From Rhodococcoides corynebacterioides (GTDB lineage Bacteria > Actinomycetota > Actinomycetes > Mycobacteriales > Mycobacteriaceae), in contig NZ_JABUBU010000025.1 in the NCBI RefSeq assembly GCF_019834675.1, positions 1 through 41,881 of the forward strand: a stretch of 41,881 nt of DNA, read 5' to 3'. Shown here in pieces: positions 1 through 6,987 of the stretch (within the stretch, counting starts at the first letter, position 1; each line of letters starts with the position of its first letter). The notes below the pieces were generated by a model that searched no databases, was not told the origin of the DNA, and was given only the letters and a program-made list of their open reading frames with translations. Position numbers and translations under genes: made by a program.

Positions 1-1
1 C

Positions 2-1066
2 CCCACCCCCGACCCCGCCGACGCCACCCGACGCCGCGTCGAGGACGCCGTCCTCGGCTCCCCCGCGTCGTACACCCGCGACGAGGTCGCCCGACGCGCC
101 GGCGTCGACCTCGACCGCGCCCGACGCCTGTGGGTCGCCATGGGCTTCCCCGTGTCTCCGGACCCGGACGCGGTGATGTACACCGACGCCGACGTCGAGG
201 CGCTGCGGGCGCTCACGACGCTGGTGGACCGGAACGTCGTGGAGCAGTCGATGGAGGTGGCCGTCGCCCGCACGCTCGGTCAGTCGATGTCCCGGCTCGC
301 GGAATGGCAAGTGGGCGTGGTCAACTCGTACATCGCCGCGCGCATTCGCGAGGACGAGGCCGCGGGCGGCGAGACCGATCCGGACCGCATCCGCCACGAC
401 GCGCGGGAACTGGCCGCGGACACCGTCCCGGCGCTCGAGATGCTCCAGAACTACGTGTGGCGTCGTCACGTCGCCGCGGTGGCGGGGCGGTCGCTGGACG
501 TCGACGGGTCGTCGGACACCCGCCGCACCCTGGCGGTGGGGTTCGCCGACATGGTCGGCTACACCTCGCTGACGCGGCGCCTCGACGTCGACGAGTTGAC
601 GTCGTTGCTCGAGGAGTTCGAGTCGGTGGCCGGCGAGGTCATCGCGCGCGGGCACGGATCGGTGGTGAAGAACGTCGGCGACGAGGTGATGTTCCAGTGC
701 GCCGACCCGGTCGACGCGGCGCGGATCGCCCTGCGGCTGCACGAGGCGTTCGCGGACCGCGACGACGTGCCCGCGCTGCGGGTGGGCATCGCCCTCGGGC
801 CCGCGCTGGCCCGCTTCGGCGACCTGTACGGGTCGGTGGTCAACATCGCCGCGCGCCTGACGAGCAACGCCCACCCCGGCACCGTGCTGGTCGACGAGCA
901 CACGGCCGAGGCGCTGTCGGACGTCGACGAGTTCTACCTCAAGTCGCTCCGCCCGCTGCGGGTCCGCGGCTTCCACAAACTGCGCACGTTCGCCCTGCGA
1001 CACAACCGGGCGCACCACCCCGATCACGGCAGCGCACGGGAAGGATCGAGCGACTCCGGGCGTTGA
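2..1066 (+). CDS. Class III adenylate/guanylate cyclase with N-terminal regulatory domain (5' partial)
   Basis: The frame is open to the left edge and the residues before the first in-window ATG (140) are helix-rich and co-linear (YTRDEVARRAGVDLDRARR, ending in a WVAMGFP-like segment), so the start lies outside the window. This N-terminal part resembles the autoinhibitory regulatory domain of mycobacterial cyclases such as Rv1264. The C-terminal catalytic domain is complete by eye: first metal-binding Asp in FADMVGYT (codon at 548), substrate-specifying Lys and second Asp in VVKNVGDEVMF, and the Asp/Asn/Arg set in DLYGSVVNIAARL. The Lys/Asp pair predicts ATP as substrate and cAMP as product. 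No membrane segment is visible, so it should be cytosolic. The stop is only 9 nt before the next gene, so it probably heads the operon with the radical SAM and Nei genes. Family assignment is firm; the regulating signal is unknown. Confidence 0.9.
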   Translation, partial: PTPDPADATRRRVEDAVLGSPASYTRDEVARRAGVDLDRARRLWVAMGFPVSPDPDAVMYTDADVEALRALTTLVDRNVVEQSMEVAVARTLGQSMSRLAEWQVGVVNSYIAARIREDEAAGGETDPDRIRHDARELAADTVPALEMLQNYVWRRHVAAVAGRSLDVDGSSDTRRTLAVGFADMVGYTSLTRRLDVDELTSLLEEFESVAGEVIARGHGSVVKNVGDEVMFQCADPVDAARIALRLHEAFADRDDVPALRVGIALGPALARFGDLYGSVVNIAARLTSNAHPGTVLVDEHTAEALSDVDEFYLKSLRPLRVRGFHKLRTFALRHNRAHHPDHGSAREGSSDSGR

Positions 1067-1075
1067 TCCGAGGCA

Positions 1076-2188
1076 ATGACTCCTCCCCGGACTCCCGCCG
1101 CGACCGCCCTCGTCGAGCCCACCCGCCTGTGGACGCCGAAGCACGTCGTCGTCACCGCCTCCGCCGCCGACCTGCCGCACACCGCCGAAATCCTGCGGCG
1201 CTGCGCGGCCGCGGGCGTCGACGACGTGACGATGCTGCCGGGCGATCGCATCACCGGGTTGCGTGCCGGGTCGGACCGCGAGGTGTACGCGCGGGCGAAG
1301 TCCACCCTGGCCGTCGTCGTCGCCCCGCCGAGTGCCCGCAAGCCCCAACCGATTCCGCCGAGTGCGGACTGGCGCATCGACCTGGCCAAGGGCTGCCCCG
1401 CGCACTGCCAGTACTGCTACCTGGCGGGCTCGTTGTCGGGGCCGCCGATCACCCGCGTCTACGCCAACCTCGACGAGGTGCTCGCGCCGATCGCGACGCA
1501 CGTCGGCCGGGGCTCGGTCACGTCCGGCACCGCCGAGCGCGCCCACGAGGGCACCACGTTCGAGATGTCCTGCTACACCGACCCGTTGGGCATCGAGCGG
1601 GTCACCGGGTCGCTGGCCGCCTCGATCGCGCGCGTCGGCGCGGGCGAGTTCGGCGACGACGCGTCGATCCGGTTCACCACCAAGTTCGACGACGTCACCG
1701 AGCTGGCGACGCTCGATCACCGCGGGCGGACGCGGGTGCGGTTCTCGGTCAATGCCGCCGACGTCGCCCACCGGTTCGAGGGCGGCACCGCCCGCATGCC
1801 CGCGCGGTGGGCGGCGCTGCGCACCCTGGCCCTCGCGGGGTACCCGGTGGGCGTGACCATCGCCCCGATCATGCCGATTCCCGGCTGGCGCGAACAGTAC
1901 GGACGGATGCTCGCCGACCTGGCCGACGCCGTCGCGGACGTCCCCGATCTCGACCTCACCGCCGAGATCATCACGCACCGCTTCACGCCCGCGAGCAAGG
2001 ACGTGCTGCTCGGCTGGTACCCGGCGACCAAGCTCGAGATGGACGAGGACGCGCGCAGTGCCAAGCGGTCGAAGTTCGGCGGGGTCAAGTACGTCTACCC
2101 GAAGGACGTGATGGCCGAGATGCGCTCGTGGTTCACCGCCGAACTCGAGCGGGTGGTGCCGTCGGCGCAGCTGCTCTACTGGACCTAG
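1076..2188 (+). CDS. Spore photoproduct lyase-family radical SAM protein
   Basis: 370 aa. The 4Fe-4S/SAM motif C-x3-C-x2-C is present as C107, C111 and C114 (GCPAHCQYCYL). The family repairs the UV-induced thymine dimer spore photoproduct by direct radical reversal. A cysteine in FEMSCYTDPLGIE (C166) sits where SplB carries its H-atom-donating cysteine, and the protein ends in LLYWT as SplB-type enzymes do. Members occur in non-sporulating actinobacteria, where the substrate is not established; nothing here suggests a spore former. ATG at 1076 follows a weak GAGG. The gene is 9 nt behind the cyclase and 2 nt before the Nei start, so it is almost certainly co-transcribed with both. The fold is certain; the exact lesion repaired is inference. 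Confidence 0.85.
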   Translation: MTPPRTPAATALVEPTRLWTPKHVVVTASAADLPHTAEILRRCAAAGVDDVTMLPGDRITGLRAGSDREVYARAKSTLAVVVAPPSARKPQPIPPSADWRIDLAKGCPAHCQYCYLAGSLSGPPITRVYANLDEVLAPIATHVGRGSVTSGTAERAHEGTTFEMSCYTDPLGIERVTGSLAASIARVGAGEFGDDASIRFTTKFDDVTELATLDHRGRTRVRFSVNAADVAHRFEGGTARMPARWAALRTLALAGYPVGVTIAPIMPIPGWREQYGRMLADLADAVADVPDLDLTAEIITHRFTPASKDVLLGWYPATKLEMDEDARSAKRSKFGGVKYVYPKDVMAEMRSWFTAELERVVPSAQLLYWT

Positions 2189-2190
2189 CC

Positions 2191-3006
2191 GTGCCGGAAG
2201 GGGACACCGTCTTCGCGCTCGCGCGTCGGCTCCGGCCCGCCCTCGACGGGCAGCGACTCGCCGTCGGGCGCCTGAACGTCCCCGCCCACGCGACCGCCGA
2301 CCTGTCGGGTCGGACGGTGCTCGGGCATCGCACCGTCGGCAAGCACCTGCTCACCGATCTCGACGACGGCCTCACCCTGCACACCCACCTGAAGATGACC
2401 GGCTCGTGGACCGTGACCCGGCCCGGCCGACGCCTCCCGCGCCGGGTCGCCCCCGACGTCCGGGTGGAGCTCGGCGTCGCCGACGGGCCGACCGCGTACG
2501 GCATCACGCTGCCCGTCGTGCAGCTCATGACCACGCCCGACGCCGCCCGCGCGCTCGCCTACCTCGGCCCCGATCCACTGCACGACGACTTCGACGCCGC
2601 ACTCGCCGCGGCGAACGTCCGCGCGGATCCGCGGCCGGTGATCGCGGTGCTGCTCGACCAGCGCGTCATGGCCGGGCCGGGCAACCTGTGGGCCAACGAG
2701 CTGTGCTTCCTCCGCGGCCTCGGCCCCTGGGTTCCCGCGTCGGATGTCGACGCCGATCGACTGGTCGCCCTGACCCGGAAGACCATGCGGCATTCCGCGA
2801 CCGTGCCCGGTGCGATGCAGGTGACCACCGGCGACACCCGACCCGGTCGGCAGCACTGGGTGGCCGGACGGGCCGGCAAACCCTGCCTGCGCTGCGGCAC
2901 CACCATCCGCGTGGTGGCCGAGGTGCCCGGCGACCCCGAACGTCGTCGTACCTGGTGGTGCCCGCACTGCCAACCGGGCCCGCCGCCGGATCGACCCCGG
3001 GGCTGA
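2191..3006 (+). CDS. Fpg/Nei-family DNA glycosylase (endonuclease VIII, Nei2-like)
   Basis: 271 aa from GTG 2191; the mature N-terminus would be P2-E3 (PEGDTVF), which are the catalytic Pro and Glu of Fpg/Nei enzymes. K51 in VGKHLLT matches the conserved Lys of Nei, GPGNLWANEL carries the DNA-binding Asn, and the C-terminus holds a four-Cys zinc finger (CLRC ... CPHC) with an Arg just before the second pair. Such enzymes excise oxidised pyrimidines and cut the abasic site by beta/delta elimination. PEGDTVF rather than PELPEVE favours Nei over Fpg (MutM). The start is 2 nt after the upstream stop, so translation is probably coupled. The same frame stays open far upstream over the cyclase and radical SAM genes, but that part is not protein-like. 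Confidence 0.9.
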   Translation: MPEGDTVFALARRLRPALDGQRLAVGRLNVPAHATADLSGRTVLGHRTVGKHLLTDLDDGLTLHTHLKMTGSWTVTRPGRRLPRRVAPDVRVELGVADGPTAYGITLPVVQLMTTPDAARALAYLGPDPLHDDFDAALAAANVRADPRPVIAVLLDQRVMAGPGNLWANELCFLRGLGPWVPASDVDADRLVALTRKTMRHSATVPGAMQVTTGDTRPGRQHWVAGRAGKPCLRCGTTIRVVAEVPGDPERRRTWWCPHCQPGPPPDRPRG

Positions 3007-3040
3007 CCCCGGGCCGACCCGGGCCGAAGCGGACGGGGTC
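3005..3040 (+). terminator. GC-rich hairpin after the cyclase-spl-nei operon
   Basis: GACCCCG (3005-3011) pairs with CGGGGTC (3034-3040); between them CCCGGGCCGA is tandemly repeated (3008-3017 and 3018-3027). It starts at the nei stop codon. There is no T-run, as is common for actinobacterial terminators. Function is inferred. Confidence 0.4.
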
Positions 3041-3077
3041 ACGACGGTCGGCGTTTCGACGGTCGGCGCACGGGTAG

Positions 3078-3096
3078 TTCGAGGCTCCCCCTCGAA
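3078..3096 (+). promoter_or_regulatory. Hairpin abutting the ribosome binding site of the next gene
   Basis: TTCGAGG (3078-3084) and CCTCGAA (3090-3096) form a perfect 7-bp stem with a 5-nt loop. The 3' arm shares its last AA with the Shine-Dalgarno AAGGAG (3095-3100), so the stem could limit ribosome access. Regulation is speculative. Confidence 0.3.
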
Positions 3097-3106
3097 GGAG
3101 TTCCCC

Positions 3107-3655
3107 ATGGCTCGAGCCACTCTCGCCCACCTGCTGCACGACGTCGGCATCGCCGCGTGGTTCGGTGGCACGCTCGCGAACGCGGTCGCCCTGAACAAGG
3201 CCGCCGCGAACGCCGACACCGCCTCCTCGACGGGATCCGTCGCCAACGAGGGGTGGGACCGATGGACGCCGGTCAACGCCGCCGCGATCGGGGTGCACCT
3301 CGTCGGCGCGACGGCGCTGCTGAAGAACGACTACGGCCGGCTGAAGAACCAGGACGGCGTGGCCACGATGGCGGTCGTCAAGACCTCGTTGACCGCGGCC
3401 GCGCTGGCCGTCACCGCGTACAGCCGCGTTCTGGGGCAGACCGTCTCCCGGCAGGGCGCGGTGCCGGCCGCAGACGGCACCACGCCCACCGCGTCGACGC
3501 CGCCGCAGGTGGCCGCCGCGCAGCAGAAGCTGACCGCGTTGCAGTGGGTCGTCCCCGCTCTGACCGGCGGCGTCGTCGCGGTGTCGGCGTACGCCAGCGA
3601 GCAGTTCCGACCCGACCAGGTGGCGCGGGGCGTGCTGTCCCGCATCGCCGGCTGA
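3107..3655 (+). CDS. Small membrane protein of unknown function
   Basis: 182 aa, ATG preceded by a strong AAGGAG at 7-nt spacing. About four hydrophobic segments can be seen (around residues 10-30, 55-72, 86-105 and 144-162), separated by Ala/Thr-rich loops including a Pro/Thr stretch near 120-135. No catalytic motif is recognised. The 10-nt gap to the LtrA gene suggests that both are expressed together. The GC pattern is like that of its neighbours. I cannot assign a function. Confidence 0.75.
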   Translation: MARATLAHLLHDVGIAAWFGGTLANAVALNKAAANADTASSTGSVANEGWDRWTPVNAAAIGVHLVGATALLKNDYGRLKNQDGVATMAVVKTSLTAAALAVTAYSRVLGQTVSRQGAVPAADGTTPTASTPPQVAAAQQKLTALQWVVPALTGGVVAVSAYASEQFRPDQVARGVLSRIAG

Positions 3656-3665
3656 GTCGCGGCCG

Positions 3666-4874
3666 GTGGACACCCCGTCGGACGAGCGCGACGGTGCCGA
3701 TCAGCGCACGCCGCTGATCGAGCCGCCGACCCTGCGCACCGAGGACGATCGAGCCGCCACCCGGCTCGAGCTGTTCTTCGACCTGGCGTACGTCCTGGTG
3801 GTCCACCAGCTCGCGCTCGCCCTCACCGCCGACGTGACGGGGCGGGGCGTCGCGACGTTCGTCGGCCTCTTCGCGGTCACGTGGTGGTCGTGGGTGACCA
3901 GCACTCTGTACGCCAACCGCTTCGACACGAACGACGTGCTCTACCGGTTGCTCAAGCTCGCGGCGACGTTCGCGGTGGCGGTCATGGCCGCCGCCGCGGC
4001 CACCGCGGTGGGCGGCGACGGGACGGTGGCCTTCGGCGTCGGCTACATCGCCACGCGGGTGATCCTCGCCGCGCTCTACCTGCGCGCCCGACGGCACATT
4101 CCCGACGTCCGCGTCACCGTCGACCTGTACCTGGCCGCCACGACCGTGAGCATCGCGCTGTGGGCGGTGTCGCTGTTCACCCCGTCCCCGATCACGTACG
4201 TCCTGTGGGCGGCCGGCATCGCCGTGGAGGCGGCGGCTCCGTTCGCCGCCACCCGGTGGGGTCCGGACGTGCCGCTGCACCTCGACCACTTGCCGGAGCG
4301 GTTCGGCCTGTTCGTCATTCTCGTGCTGGGCGAATCGATCTCGGCCATCGTGCTGGGGACGAAGGACACCCACTGGGCGCTGCCGTCCATCGCCGTGTCG
4401 GCGCTGGGGTTCACCATCGCGGCGGCCGTGTGGTGGATGTACTTCGACATCGGCGGCGCGGAGGCCAAGACCGAGATCCAGGACGACGAACGGGCGGTCG
4501 GGAGCGGACGCGCCGACGGGTACATCTACGGCCACCTCCCGCTGACGCTGGGGGTGGCGTTGCTGGGAGTCGGGATCGAGCAGTACGTCCTGCATCCGGT
4601 GGGCGAGCTGACCGACATCGGGCGGTGGCTGCTCTCCGGTGGCGTCGCCCTCTTCGTCGTCGGGGTGTGCCTGGTCCTGGCCTGGTCGTCGGGCGGGTGG
4701 CGGATGGTGGTCCCGTGGCCGGCCCTGGCCGTCCCGGTGGTGCTCCTGGTCGGCCTGGTCGACACGGCGCTGCCGTTCGCGTCGGCGATCGTGCTCGCCG
4801 TCGGTGCCGTCGTCACCGTGATCACCGGTGTCGTACGGCGACGTCGGAGTCCCGTCGTCACCACCGAGACCTGA
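3666..4874 (+). CDS. Low temperature requirement protein A (LtrA) family membrane protein
   Basis: 402 aa from GTG 3666. It shows the LtrA hallmarks: an acidic/Arg N-terminus running into LELFFDLAYVLVVHQLA (about residues 34-50), then roughly ten hydrophobic helices, with the conserved RFGLFVILVLGESI segment in the middle. The name comes from a Listeria mutant unable to grow in the cold; the biochemical role of the family is not known. The C-terminus ends in a basic RRRR stretch, probably cytoplasmic. It follows the small membrane protein closely and precedes threonine synthase by 59 nt. The assignment to LtrA is clear from sequence; any physiological role is not. Confidence 0.85.
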   Translation: MDTPSDERDGADQRTPLIEPPTLRTEDDRAATRLELFFDLAYVLVVHQLALALTADVTGRGVATFVGLFAVTWWSWVTSTLYANRFDTNDVLYRLLKLAATFAVAVMAAAAATAVGGDGTVAFGVGYIATRVILAALYLRARRHIPDVRVTVDLYLAATTVSIALWAVSLFTPSPITYVLWAAGIAVEAAAPFAATRWGPDVPLHLDHLPERFGLFVILVLGESISAIVLGTKDTHWALPSIAVSALGFTIAAAVWWMYFDIGGAEAKTEIQDDERAVGSGRADGYIYGHLPLTLGVALLGVGIEQYVLHPVGELTDIGRWLLSGGVALFVVGVCLVLAWSSGGWRMVVPWPALAVPVVLLVGLVDTALPFASAIVLAVGAVVTVITGVVRRRRSPVVTTET

Positions 4875-4890
4875 GCGGAGGACGTGCGGG

Positions 4891-4896
4891 TAGGTT
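4891..4896 (+). promoter_or_regulatory. Possible -10 element for threonine synthase
   Basis: TAGGTT fits the actinobacterial TANNNT -10 pattern and lies 38 nt before the thrC start in the only gap between ltrA and thrC. No convincing -35 is seen. Confidence 0.3.
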
Positions 4897-4933
4897 TGGG
4901 CCCACCGATCGGCCGTCGACCAGGAAGACAGTG

Positions 4934-6382
4934 ATGCAGTATCAGTCCACGCGGGGCCACGACGTGCCCCAGCACTTCTCGGACATCCTGCTCGGCGGCC
5001 TGGCCCCCGACGGCGGTCTCTACCTGCCCGCCGAGTATCCGCAGCTGACGACGGACGAGCTCGAGTCGTGGCGATCGCTCGCCTACGCCGACCTCGCCTA
5101 CGAGGTGCTGCGGAAGTTCGTCGACGACATTCCCGAGGACGCGCTGCGCGACATCACCCGGCGGACCTACACCGCCGACGTGTACTGCAACGGCCGCCCC
5201 GGCGACGACACCGCGCTCATCACCCCGCTGCGCACCCTCGGCGAGGAGCAGGGCGCGCCGCTGCACCTCCTGGGCCTGTCCAACGGGCCGACGCTCGCCT
5301 TCAAGGACATGGCGATGCAGCTGATCGGCAACCTCTTCGAGTACACGCTGGCGCGCGACGACGCCGAACTGAACATCCTCGGCGCGACCTCGGGGGACAC
5401 CGGCAGCGCCGCCGAGCACGCGATGCGCGGCAAGCGCGGTATCCGCGTGGTCATGCTGAGCCCGCACGGCCGGATGAGCAGCTTCCAGCGGGCGCAGATG
5501 TTCAGCCTGCAGGACGAGAACATCGTCAACCTCGCGGTCGAAGGCAACTTCGACGACTGCCAGGACATCGTCAAGGCCGTCTCGCGCGACGCGGAGTTCA
5601 AGGCGCACCACGCCATCGGCACGGTGAACTCGATCAACTGGGCGCGCGTCGTCGCGCAGGTCGTCTACTACGTGCACGGCTGGTTGCTCGCCACCGACGG
5701 ACCGGGGCAGCGGGTGTCGTTCTCCGTGCCGTCGGGCAACTTCGGCAACGTCTGCGCGGGCCACATCGCCCGGTGCATGGGGCTGCCGATCGACCGCCTC
5801 GTCGTCGCCACCAACGAGAACGACGTGCTCGACGAGTTCTTCCGCACCGGCGTCTACCGTCCGCGGTCGGCCGCCGAGACCCACCACACGTCGAGCCCGA
5901 GTATGGACATCTCGAAGGCCTCGAACTTCGAGCGGTTCCTCTACGACCTGGTCGATCGCGACGCCGCCCGGCTGGGCGAGCTGTTCTCCCGCCTCGACAC
6001 CGAGGGCGGCTTCGACTTCACCGGCACCCCCGAGTTCGACCGCATCGCAGGCGATTTCGGGTTCGTCTCAGGCAAGAGCACGCACGCCAACCGCGTCGAG
6101 ACCATCCGCGACGTGCACGAGCGCTACGGGGTGGCGATCGATCCGCACACCGCCGACGGCGTCACCGTCGCGCGGCACCATCTCACCGCGGGCGTGCCGA
6201 TGATCGTGCTCGAGACGGCCCTGCCGGCGAAGTTCGCCGACATCGTCCGCGAGGCGCTCGGCCGCGAGCCGGAGCGGCCGACGGCGTTCGAGGGCATCGA
6301 GGACCTGCCGCAGAAGTTCGACGTGGTCCCGGCGGACGCGGACCGCGTGAAGGCGGTCATCGCGGAGCACGCCGGGCGTTAG
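4934..6382 (+). CDS. thrC: Threonine synthase (long, Corynebacterium/E. coli type)
   Basis: 482 aa PLP enzyme converting O-phospho-L-homoserine to L-threonine. The N-terminal threonine synthase domain begins QSTRG and includes SDILLGGLAPDGGLYLP; the PLP lysine is K124 in SNGPTLAFKDMAMQ; GATSGDTGS and PSGNFGN are cofactor-binding loops; ATNENDVLDEF and SSPSMDISKASNFER are typical of the long class. It closely resembles Corynebacterium glutamicum ThrC and not the short ~360-aa mycobacterial form. AGGAAG precedes the ATG; GTG at 4931 is an alternative start. It is not next to hom or thrB here. Confidence 0.95.
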   Translation: MQYQSTRGHDVPQHFSDILLGGLAPDGGLYLPAEYPQLTTDELESWRSLAYADLAYEVLRKFVDDIPEDALRDITRRTYTADVYCNGRPGDDTALITPLRTLGEEQGAPLHLLGLSNGPTLAFKDMAMQLIGNLFEYTLARDDAELNILGATSGDTGSAAEHAMRGKRGIRVVMLSPHGRMSSFQRAQMFSLQDENIVNLAVEGNFDDCQDIVKAVSRDAEFKAHHAIGTVNSINWARVVAQVVYYVHGWLLATDGPGQRVSFSVPSGNFGNVCAGHIARCMGLPIDRLVVATNENDVLDEFFRTGVYRPRSAAETHHTSSPSMDISKASNFERFLYDLVDRDAARLGELFSRLDTEGGFDFTGTPEFDRIAGDFGFVSGKSTHANRVETIRDVHERYGVAIDPHTADGVTVARHHLTAGVPMIVLETALPAKFADIVREALGREPERPTAFEGIEDLPQKFDVVPADADRVKAVIAEHAGR

Positions 6383-6391
6383 ACGGCGTCA

Positions 6392-6410
6392 GCCGGGACG
6401 CCCACCCGGC
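6392..6410. terminator. Hairpin between convergent thrC and marR-type gene
   Basis: GCCGGG (6392-6397) pairs with CCCGGC (6405-6410) across a 7-nt loop. The stem is embedded in two 12-bp direct copies of GGCGTCAGCCGG (6385-6396 and 6408-6419), the second covering the stop codon of the MarR gene. It probably terminates both convergent transcripts. Confidence 0.45.
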
Positions 6411-6411
6411 G

Positions 6412-6903
6412 TCAGCCGGCCAGTTCACGGTGGTAGGCCGCCATCGCGGCGGTGAGGGCGCCGAACACGCGGTGGGCGGCGTCGAGGTCGGTGTCGGGCA
6501 GGTCGGCCATGGCCGTCCGGACGTGCACGCCGAGCGGGCCGAAGAACTCGCGGGCCACCTCCATGCCGGGCTCGTCGTACCGCAGGATGACCCGTCGTCG
6601 ATCGCGGGTGTCCGGTTCGCGGCGGATGTGGCCGGACGTGATCATGCGCTCGACCAGGTAGGTCATGGCGGCCGAGGACAGCCCGAGGACGGAGCCGAGC
6701 TCACCCGGCGACACGGGCCGACCGCCGACGTCGGCGACCATGATGTGCAGCAGCGCTCGGAAGTCGTTGGCGCTCAGGCTGTGCTGGGCTCCGAATACTC
6801 GACCGAGACGATCGGACTCGGCGGTCATCGCGCGCACGTCCGACGCGATGCGGGACTCGAGCTCGGCCCGCTCGGGGGTAGGACTGCCGTCCTGGGCTGA
6901 CAT
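6412..6903 (-). CDS. MarR-family transcriptional regulator
   Basis: 163 aa. The winged helix-turn-helix is visible: LSANDFRALLHI, then PVSPGELGSVLGLSSAAMTY as recognition region, and the wing IRREPDTRDRRRVILRY with the typical D-x-R-[DS]-R-R signature. ATG at 6903 has AAGGAG six bases upstream. It is divergent from the MMPL exporter, with a long inverted repeat in the gap, the usual layout for a MarR repressor that controls itself and a neighbouring exporter and is released by a ligand. The ligand is not predictable. The minus-strand frame stays open far upstream antisense to the exporter; that part is not coding. Confidence 0.9.
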   Translation of the reverse strand: MSAQDGSPTPERAELESRIASDVRAMTAESDRLGRVFGAQHSLSANDFRALLHIMVADVGGRPVSPGELGSVLGLSSAAMTYLVERMITSGHIRREPDTRDRRRVILRYDEPGMEVAREFFGPLGVHVRTAMADLPDTDLDAAHRVFGALTAAMAAYHRELAG

Positions 6904-6943
6904 CGACACTCCTTCGACCGGAGTCAGACTACTCGCGTCGAAG

Positions 6944-6978
6944 TATCTCAGTTGCTGAATCATCAAGAAACTGAGATA
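6944..6978. promoter_or_regulatory. Inverted-repeat operator between marR-type gene and MMPL exporter
   Basis: TATCTCAGTT (6944-6953) and AACTGAGATA (6969-6978) are a perfect 10-bp inverted repeat. Read towards the centre, each arm continues as TATCTCAGTT(G/T)CT, 12 of 13 identical. The centre holds a second, imperfect dyad, TTGCTGA-A-TCATCAA. This looks like two MarR dimer sites placed so that both divergent genes are controlled; the exporter start is 10 nt downstream. Confidence 0.75.
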
Positions 6979-6987
6979 GTTGACGCC

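Noticed and set aside
130..2190. Very long plus-strand frame ahead of the Nei start
   Set aside because: It is Arg/Gly/Ala-rich shadow sequence opposite in frame to the cyclase and radical SAM genes; only its last 271 codons (Nei) have protein character.
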